From the NCBI GenBank assembly GCA_937864225.1, contig CALMJK010000009.1:45646-109645 (forward strand): DNA of 64,000 nt, written 5' to 3'. Under the pieces are notes generated by a model. The model was not told where the DNA came from and ran no database searches. It worked only from the letters and a program-made list of their open reading frames with translations. The DNA comes from an uncultured bacterium (GTDB taxonomy: Bacteria; Krumholzibacteriota; Krumholzibacteriia; LZORAL124-64-63). Position numbers and translations under genes: made by a program. Below are positions 63,540 to 64,000 of this stretch, piece after piece (positions within the stretch are counted from its first letter, which is position 1; each line of letters starts with the position of its first letter).

Positions 63540-64000
63540 CCGCGATGGACTGCCGGCAGTGGGAAACGGGCTTCGACGATCTCCTCGAGGGGCGCTGCGA
63601 CGCCGCGCGGCGCGCCGCCCTCGAGGCGCACGCCGCCGCCTGCCCGCACTGCGGCTCCCTGTTGGCGCTGGCGCGCGGGGACGGCGCCCGGCTCGCGCCT
63701 CCCGACGTTCCCGACCTCGCGGCGGCCGTGCTGGCGCGCACCAGCGGCCCGGCGTGCGACCGCGCCGGCGGACTGCTGGCGGCGCTGGCCGACGGCGCCC
63801 CCGAGTTGGGCGACGCGCAACTGCTGCAGGCCCATCTCGCCGGCTGCGCATCCTGCCGCGCCCTGGCCGCGACGCTCGCCTGGCTGTCGCCCGAGCTGCG
63901 CGCGATGGCCGAGGTCGAGCCCGACGCGCGCTTGCTCGCCGACGTGCTGGCCGCGATGGCGCCGGACGGGCACTGGGTGACGGAAGGCCCGGGATACGGG
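63536..64000 (+). CDS. Zinc-finger anti-sigma factor (3' end outside window)
   Basis: The first 155 residues of a protein coupled to the ECF sigma gene. A zinc-binding anti-sigma-like motif HAAACPHCGSL is near residue 35, and a second, similar HLAGCASCRAL lies near residue 103, so two His-x3-Cys-x2-Cys fingers are present, which is one more than usual. No membrane helix is seen before the window ends. ATG 63536 overlaps the sigma-factor stop; a second in-frame ATG is at 63545. Confidence 0.88.
   Translation, partial: MTAMDCRQWETGFDDLLEGRCDAARRAALEAHAAACPHCGSLLALARGDGARLAPPDVPDLAAAVLARTSGPACDRAGGLLAALADGAPELGDAQLLQAHLAGCASCRALAATLAWLSPELRAMAEVEPDARLLADVLAAMAPDGHWVTEGPGYG

Overview
The window is 64 kb of very GC-rich bacterial chromosome, with dense overlapping operons and frequent GTG/TTG starts. 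Several features point to an uncultured, Gram-negative member of the FCB superphylum (for example the Eisenbacteria/Krumholzibacteria-like lineages): outer-membrane POTRA-barrel proteins, many lipoproteins, a secreted protein ending in a FlgD/Por-type sorting-like domain, a THX ribosomal protein, and a complex I operon without nuoEFG. The lineage is an inference; no rRNA or tRNA gene was seen.

Layout. 1-10.6 kb: nuoA(partial)BCDHIJKLMN, a complex I lacking the NADH-oxidising module. 10.6-12.9 kb: an M48 lipoprotein protease and an AGCS sodium:amino-acid symporter. 13.0-16.6 kb: four overlapping genes for membrane proteins of unknown function. 16.8-22.9 kb (minus): a DUF2892 protein, a TolC-like channel, a membrane fusion protein and an RND pump, behind a promoter whose -10 box lies in a palindrome. 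23.0-28.9 kb (plus): ispH, an ArsR-type regulator, and an SbcD/YhaO-SbcC/YhaN-like nuclease-ATPase pair. 29.0-29.9 kb: the secreted sorting-domain protein.

30.1-33.5 kb (minus) holds the most novel element: three tandem short genes for 36-40 residue peptides that share an MKL-LPGFE leader and an invariant Cys29, each with its own near-identical promoter, followed by two radical SAM/SPASM enzymes. This looks like an undescribed ribosomally made, radical-SAM-modified peptide (RiPP) system. It is flanked by a lipoprotein and a secreted alpha/beta-hydrolase-like lipoprotein. Just beyond lies selD, which is itself a selenoprotein: an in-frame TGA sits at the catalytic cysteine position. The organism therefore probably decodes UGA as selenocysteine.

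36.8-46.5 kb: an SPFH/stomatin-like protein, two Omp85-like proteins, two small coupled unknowns, a fumarylacetoacetate-hydrolase-family enzyme, Hsp20, a polysaccharide flippase and a short-chain dehydrogenase. 46.6-50.1 kb: a cytochrome-bd-like subunit I fused to a c-type haem domain, a partner membrane protein and a CPBP-like protein. 50.1-51.8 kb: THX, YjbQ and a tRNA-dihydrouridine synthase. 51.8-54.1 kb (minus): two lipoproteins. 54.2-59.3 kb (minus): an AmmeMemoRadiSam operon (radical SAM with a Tat-like signal, Memo-AMMECR1 fusion with a signal peptide) coupled to a membrane-fused spermidine-synthase-like protein. 59.4-64 kb: a lipoprotein, an M14 peptidase overlapping a convergent exported MsrB, and an ECF sigma factor coupled to a zinc-finger anti-sigma gene cut by the window end.
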